Source of the DNA: Variovorax sp.
GTDB lineage: Bacteria; Pseudomonadota; Gammaproteobacteria; Burkholderiales; Burkholderiaceae_C
NCBI GenBank assembly: GCA_017744935.1
Contig: JAGIAI010000002.1
Coordinates: 1-64,000 of the forward strand
DNA: 64,000 nucleotides
Direction: 5' to 3'
Position numbers and translations under genes: made by a program. This document shows, piece by piece, positions 58,089 to 64,000 of the stretch. Each line of letters opens with the position of its first letter. Within the stretch, counting starts at the first letter, position 1. The notes under the pieces were generated by a model that saw nothing but the letters and a program-made list of their open reading frames with translations, had not been told where the DNA came from and made no database searches.

Positions 58089-58651
58089 AGCGAAATTCCC
58101 TTGGCTTTGAGCGCCTTGCTCAAGGCGTGGACGGCGCGCGAGCAGTGGGTCTTGACGCTCCCTTCGGAGCATCCCATGGCGGCCGCCGTCTCTGCGACAT
58201 CCATTTCTTCCCAGTAACGCATCAGAAAGGCCTCGCGTTGACGACCCGGCAGCGCCGCGATTTGTTCCTCGATTTCGCGAAAAATCTGAGCCCGCCTCGT
58301 CGTGTCTTCGGCGCTCTCGGACTCCTGGGAATCCCCCGCAAGCTGGATGTGCTCGAGGAGGTCGAAATCACCGTCGTCGTCCAGATTCTCGAAGTCGCTC
58401 AGGTTGGAAAAAAGCGCCTTGCGGGTCTTTTGCCGCCGGAACCAGTCGAGGGTGCAGTTCGACAGGATGCGCTGGAACAGCAGCGGCAGCTCGTTCGCCG
58501 GCTTGTCGCCGTAGTGCTCGGCCAGCTTCATCATGCTGTCCTGGACGATGTCCAGTGCCGCCTCTTCGTCCCGGACGTGGTAGACGGACCGCTTGAAGGC
58601 CCGCCGTTCGACGCTCTTCAGGAAATCGGATAGTTCTTTTTCAGTGGCCAA
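58085..58651 (-). CDS. ECF-type RNA polymerase sigma factor
   Basis: 188 aa. Region 2 has DEEAALDIVQDSMMKLAEH and region 4 has LPGRQREAFLMRYWEEMDV and AAAMGCSEGSVKTHCSRAVH, the helix-turn-helix. It belongs to the RpoE-like ECF group. The unusual part is an acidic insert between regions 2 and 4 (NLDDDGDFDLLEHIQ). It is followed by DUF3619, DUF3106 and RDD proteins, probably its regulators or targets. Confidence 0.9.
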   Translation of the reverse strand: MATEKELSDFLKSVERRAFKRSVYHVRDEEAALDIVQDSMMKLAEHYGDKPANELPLLFQRILSNCTLDWFRRQKTRKALFSNLSDFENLDDDGDFDLLEHIQLAGDSQESESAEDTTRRAQIFREIEEQIAALPGRQREAFLMRYWEEMDVAETAAAMGCSEGSVKTHCSRAVHALSKALKAKGISL

Positions 58652-58840
58652 GCGAATCCGGCGCCGGGGGATGCGCCGCGTACGAAGTGTCTCGGGGGAC
58701 GATGTCTTTTTCGCCGCGGATTATGCCTCCGAGCCTTTATTGACTGTGCCGCGGCCCTCCGGCCGAGTTCCAGTGTCATAATCCGCGCTGCAAGTCAAAA
58801 GGCAAACGGGTCACGATCCGGTGGTATTACAAATCCGCCA

Positions 58841-58930
58841 ATGGTTGTGGCCTCAAGTCCCGACGCGGCTTCAAAAGAGCTGGTGAAGGGGCACCCAAGG
58901 TTTTTCGTTCCCGAAAATCGCAAAGGTTGA
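58841..58930 (+). other. Short upstream open frame before ilvB
   Basis: A 29-codon frame MVVASSPDAASKELVKG... ends 2 bases before the ilvB ATG. It has no good Shine-Dalgarno and is not rich in Ile/Val/Leu, so a classical attenuator is unlikely. The rest of the 281-base gap 58652-58932 shows a CATAAT and short GC hairpins but no clear promoter. Confidence 0.3.
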
Positions 58931-58932
58931 TC

Positions 58933-60708
58933 ATGGAAATGTCAAAGGCGGAACTTGCTTCCGCAGCAGCCGTCACCGGCAGTCAAACGCAAGAACTCAT
59001 GGGCGCCGAGGTGCTGATCAAGGCACTGCAGGCCGAAGGCGTCAAGTACGTCTGGGGCTATCCGGGCGGCGCTGTTCTCTACATCTACGACGCTTTCTAC
59101 AAGCAGGACACCATCCAGCACGTGCTGGTTCGCCATGAGCAGGCTGCCGTGCATGCGGCCGACGGCTATGCGCGCGCTACCGGCGACGTGGGTGTGGCGC
59201 TTGTAACCTCCGGCCCGGGCCTGACGAATGCCGTGACCGGTATCGCGACCGCGTACATGGACAGCATCCCGATGGTCATCATCTCCGGTCAGGTGCCCAC
59301 GGCGGCGATCGGTCTCGATGCCTTCCAGGAATGCGACACGGTTGGCATCACCCGCCCGATCGTCAAGCACAACTTCCTCGTCAAGGATCCGAAGGATCTG
59401 GCCGCAACGATGAAGAAGGCCTTCCACATCGCCCGCAGCGGCCGTCCCGGCCCGGTGGTGGTGGACGTGCCGAAGGATGTCTCCTTCAAGAAGGTCACGT
59501 ACAGCGGCTATCCCGAGAAGATCGAGATGCGCTCGTACAACCCGGTGCGCAAGGGGCACGGCGGGCAGATCCGCAAGGCGCTGCAACTCCTGCTGACCGC
59601 CAAGCGACCCTACATCTATACCGGCGGCGGCGTGTTGCTCGGCAACGCGACGAACGAATTGCGCACGTTGGTCGACATGCTCGGCTATCCGGTCACGAAC
59701 ACGCTGATGGGCCTTGGCGCCTATCCAGCGTCGGATCGCAAGTTCCTCGGCATGCTGGGCATGCACGGGACCATCGAAGCCAACAACGCCATGCAGAACT
59801 GTGACGTGCTGCTGGCCGTTGGTGCGCGCTTCGACGACCGCGTGATCGGCAACCCCAAGCACTTCGCGCAGAACGAACGCAAGATCATCCACATCGATAT
59901 CGATCCGTCGAGCATCTCCAAGCGTGTGAAGGTCGACATCCCGATCGTCGGCGACGTGAAGGACGTGCTTACCGAACTGATCTCGATGATCCGGGAAAGC
60001 ACCACGCGACCCGACGCAGGCGCGCTTGCGAGCTGGTGGGACACCATCGAAAGCTGGCGCAGCAAGGACTGCCTCAAATACGACCGCGGCAACAAGGACG
60101 TGATCAAGCCGCAGCACGTGATCGAGACCCTCTGGAACATGACCAAGGACGCCGACACGTACATCACGTCGGACGTCGGCCAGCACCAGATGTGGGCGGC
60201 GCAGTACTACCGCTTCGAAGAACCGCGCCGCTGGATCAACTCGGGTGGCCTCGGCACCATGGGCGTCGGCATTCCTTACGCCATGGGCATCAAGCTTGCC
60301 AAGCCGGACTCGGAAGTGTTCTGCGTGACCGGCGAAGGCTCGGTCCAGATGTGTATCCAGGAACTGTCGACCTGCCTTCAATACAACACGCCGATCAAGA
60401 TCGTCTCGCTCAACAACCGCTACCTGGGCATGGTGCGGCAATGGCAGGAAATCGAGTACTCGGGCCGCTACAGCCACAGCTACATGGACGCGCTGCCCAA
60501 CTTCGTGAAGCTCGCCGAAGCCTACGGGCACGTCGGCATGCTGATCGAACGCCCGCAGGACGTGGAGCCGGCGCTGCGCGAAGCGCGCAAGCTCAAGGAC
60601 CGCACGGTGTTCATGGACTTCCGGACCGACCCCACCGAGAACGTGTTCCCGATGGTGCAGGCCGGCAAGGGCATCACCGAAATGTTGCTCGGCTCCGAAG
60701 ACCTCTAA
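58933..60708 (+). CDS. ilvB: Acetolactate synthase large subunit
   Basis: 591 aa thiamine-diphosphate enzyme that starts branched-chain amino acid synthesis. ThDP/FAD features: VWGYPGGAVLYIYDAF, HEQAAVHAADGYARATG, TSGPGLTNAVTGIATAY, and the GEGSVQMCIQELSTCLQYN GDG-type motif. ATG at 58933 with AAAGG upstream. ilvH and ilvC follow, as usual in betaproteobacteria. Confidence 0.97.
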   Translation: MEMSKAELASAAAVTGSQTQELMGAEVLIKALQAEGVKYVWGYPGGAVLYIYDAFYKQDTIQHVLVRHEQAAVHAADGYARATGDVGVALVTSGPGLTNAVTGIATAYMDSIPMVIISGQVPTAAIGLDAFQECDTVGITRPIVKHNFLVKDPKDLAATMKKAFHIARSGRPGPVVVDVPKDVSFKKVTYSGYPEKIEMRSYNPVRKGHGGQIRKALQLLLTAKRPYIYTGGGVLLGNATNELRTLVDMLGYPVTNTLMGLGAYPASDRKFLGMLGMHGTIEANNAMQNCDVLLAVGARFDDRVIGNPKHFAQNERKIIHIDIDPSSISKRVKVDIPIVGDVKDVLTELISMIRESTTRPDAGALASWWDTIESWRSKDCLKYDRGNKDVIKPQHVIETLWNMTKDADTYITSDVGQHQMWAAQYYRFEEPRRWINSGGLGTMGVGIPYAMGIKLAKPDSEVFCVTGEGSVQMCIQELSTCLQYNTPIKIVSLNNRYLGMVRQWQEIEYSGRYSHSYMDALPNFVKLAEAYGHVGMLIERPQDVEPALREARKLKDRTVFMDFRTDPTENVFPMVQAGKGITEMLLGSEDL

Positions 60709-60722
60709 ATCCGATCCCAGCC

Positions 60723-60746
60723 CCCGGTCGGAGGACCGGGTTGTTT
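60723..60746 (+). terminator. Terminator-like hairpin between ilvB and ilvH
   Basis: CCCGGTC-GGAG-GACCGGG, a 7-bp stem followed by TTGTTTC. The T tract is imperfect. A second hairpin, CCCGCGCA/TGTGCGGG, sits at 60782-60803. They may lower or modulate ilvH expression relative to ilvB. Confidence 0.5.
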
Positions 60747-60834
60747 CACTCAAACTTCAGACGAATCTATTGCCCGCCAAGCCCGCGCATTACCGTGTGC
60801 GGGGGAGGGCGGCGAAAAGAGGAGTCCCATCGCC

Positions 60835-62387
<1,553 letters not shown>

Positions 62388-62409
62388 TCGGAATTCTCCC
62401 GGCGTGTTC

Positions 62410-62440
62410 AGGGCCACCATTCGGTGGCCCTTTTCTTTCT
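62410..62440 (+). terminator. Intrinsic terminator of ilvBHC
   Basis: GGGCCACC-ATTC-GGTGGCCC, perfect 8-bp stem, followed by TTTTCTTTCT. It ends the ilvBHC transcript before pssA. Confidence 0.9.
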
Positions 62441-62549
62441 GGGCGCCATGGCGCCTGAACTACACTGCGACCGATGCAATCGACCCCCTCATTTGTCCTG
62501 AATCCGACAGTCATTTGCGTCGCGGCGGCGCGCGCTGGAGGCCGGCTGC

Positions 62550-63374
62550 ATGCATGACGACACGATGCCCGACGAACTGGCGCCCAAGAAGCGCCGGAAG
62601 GGTATCTACATCCTCCCGAACCTGTTCACGCTCGCGGCCTTGTTCGGGGGCTTCTACGCCATCGTGATGGCGATGAACGCGCGATTCGATCTGGCTGCGC
62701 TGGGTGTCTTCGCAGCGATGATCCTCGACAGCCTCGACGGTCGGGTTGCCCGGCTCACCAATACACAGAGTGCCTTCGGCGAGCAGATGGATTCGCTCTC
62801 GGACATGGTGTCTTTCGGCGCGGCGCCGGCGTTGATCGCCTACGAGTGGTCGTTGAAGGGTCTGGGTCGCTGGGGCTGGATCGCTGCTTTCGTCTACTGC
62901 GCATGCGCCGCATTGCGACTCGCCCGGTTCAACGTCAATACAGGCGTTGTCGACAAGCGCTGGTTCCAGGGGTTGCCGTCGCCTGCTGCTGCAGCACTGG
63001 TGGCCGGGTTCATCTGGCTGGTGACCGAATGGGGCAAGCGCGGTGGTGAGGTGCTCTATTTGTCCTGGCAGCAGATCACCTGGGTCACTTTCGGCTTCAC
63101 GTTGTACGCCGGACTCTCGATGGTGACCAACGCGCCTTTCTACAGCTTCAAGGATGTGCAGATGAAGAAGAGCGTTCCCTTCGCCGTGATCGTGTTGATC
63201 GCACTGGGCATCGCCATCGTGAACATCCATCCGCCGACGGTTCTGTTCGGCATGTTCGTGGCATACGGGCTCAGCGGCTATGTGGTCTATGGCTGGCGCA
63301 AGGCGAAGGGCCAGCAAGTGAGCGTCATCAGCATCTCGACCGACGAGCCCGATGAACGAGGGCTGCACAAGTAA
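62550..63374 (+). CDS. pssA: CDP-diacylglycerol-serine O-phosphatidyltransferase
   Basis: 274 aa membrane enzyme making phosphatidylserine. The CDP-alcohol phosphotransferase motif reads DSLDGRVARLTNTQSAFGEQMDSLSD (D-G-x2-AR...G-x3-D-x3-D). Eight hydrophobic segments follow. ATG at 62550 with GGAG 9 bases upstream. A 27-codon frame overlaps its start (62474-62557) and is probably chance. pssA between ilvC and leuA is a conserved arrangement. Confidence 0.94.
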   Translation: MHDDTMPDELAPKKRRKGIYILPNLFTLAALFGGFYAIVMAMNARFDLAALGVFAAMILDSLDGRVARLTNTQSAFGEQMDSLSDMVSFGAAPALIAYEWSLKGLGRWGWIAAFVYCACAALRLARFNVNTGVVDKRWFQGLPSPAAAALVAGFIWLVTEWGKRGGEVLYLSWQQITWVTFGFTLYAGLSMVTNAPFYSFKDVQMKKSVPFAVIVLIALGIAIVNIHPPTVLFGMFVAYGLSGYVVYGWRKAKGQQVSVISISTDEPDERGLHK

Positions 63375-63402
63375 CCGCGGCTGTGCTACATTCCAGCATC
63401 CT

Positions 63403-63456
63403 ATGAACAAGATTTCGCTGGCCCTACTACTGATCCCCCACGGGCGGAGTAGTTAG
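63403..63456 (+). CDS. leuL: leuA leader peptide
   Basis: 17 codons: MNKISLALLLIPHGRSS, with CTG and the run CTA CTA CTG as four leucine codons, two of them rare CTA in this GC-rich genome. It sits 95 bases before leuA and in front of an attenuator terminator. This is the typical layout of a leu-operon leader peptide whose translation senses charged tRNA-Leu. Confidence 0.85.
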   Translation: MNKISLALLLIPHGRSS

Positions 63457-63474
63457 CGCGCGCAAATTCCTCAC

Positions 63475-63512
63475 AACGGCCCGTTCGCACCAGCAACGGG
63501 CCGTTTGTTTTT
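63475..63512 (+). terminator. leuA attenuator terminator
   Basis: AACGGCCCGTT and AACGGGCCGTT form an 11-bp stem with a 9-base loop followed by TGTTTTT. The left arm GCCCGT can instead pair with ACGGGC in the leader-peptide region (63440-63445), giving an antiterminator. Confidence 0.88.
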
Positions 63513-63527
63513 GGGGTTGCTGGTTGA

Positions 63528-64000
<473 letters not shown>

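Noticed and set aside
62474..62557. 27-codon frame overlapping the pssA start
   Set aside because: No good ribosome-binding site, no unusual codon content, and pssA has its own GGAG; probably chance.

Overview
This 64 kb window is ordinary high-GC chromosome from a betaproteobacterium, most likely the family Comamonadaceae (Variovorax-like). That placement is an inference from gene content, protein wording and gene order (ilvBHC-pssA-leuA, cbb3 cluster with fnr and hemN, DUF3619/DUF3106 block), not from a database search. Genes are tightly packed with many 4-base ATGA/GTGA/TTGA stop-start overlaps. I see no insertion sequence, prophage, CRISPR array, rRNA or tRNA. One structural RNA gene (ffs, 4.5S RNA) is present.

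Layout. 1-3.8 kb: end of the phosphate operon (pstA tail, pstB, phoU, phoB, phoR). 3.7-6.8 kb: MATE exporter and a large membrane glycosyltransferase-like protein on the minus strand. 6.9-10.1 kb: rpmE2 (zinc-free L31), a Gfo/Idh/MocA oxidoreductase, rho and trxA. 10.2-17.3 kb: an AddB-like nuclease, an AddA-like helicase-nuclease and a BaiN-like flavoprotein, probably one operon. 17.3-17.7 kb: a gene-poor gap holding a near-perfect LexA operator, a possible small SOS gene and ffs. 17.7-22.2 kb: an astacin-like metalloprotease, then dnaX-ybaB-recR and a MAPEG protein. 22.3-25.0 kb: SsuABC-type ABC transporter. 25.0-29.1 kb: mltD-like transglycosylase, gloB, methyltransferase, rnhA and a lone cyclic-nucleotide-binding protein. 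29.2-32.2 kb: molybdenum cofactor genes moaA-mobA-moeA. 32.3-37.4 kb: aldehyde dehydrogenase, periplasmic peroxiredoxin, phospholipase D lipoprotein and three unknown genes. 37.5-40.8 kb: membrane pyrophosphatase with an added OmpA-like tail, divergent from soluble pyrophosphatase. 40.9-52.5 kb: microaerobic respiration block (ccoI-ccoS-ccoNOQP-ccoG-ccoH, fnr, hemN, a SafE-type membrane protein, azurin, hemerythrin) dotted with four FNR boxes. 52.5-58.7 kb: acetyltransferase, EamA transporter, P-II protein, LOG protein, DgkA, RDD protein, DUF3106, DUF3619 and an ECF sigma factor. 58.9-64.0 kb: ilvB-ilvH-ilvC, pssA, a leucine-rich attenuator leader and the start of leuA, cut by the window end.

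How it works together. The most coherent module is the FNR-controlled low-oxygen block: the regulator, the cbb3 oxidase, its copper pump and assembly factors, anaerobic heme synthesis and accessory copper/iron proteins. A single FNR box between fnr and hemN sits at exactly -41.5 for candidate -10 boxes on both sides. The most unusual signals are the LexA-box small gene beside ffs, the pyrophosphatase-OmpA fusion, the A9 slippage site in dnaX with stops in both shifted frames, the leuA peptide attenuator, and the rho ribosome-binding site folded into a GNRA-capped hairpin. There is no obvious brand-new multi-gene system; the novelty candidates are small-gene and regulatory-level.
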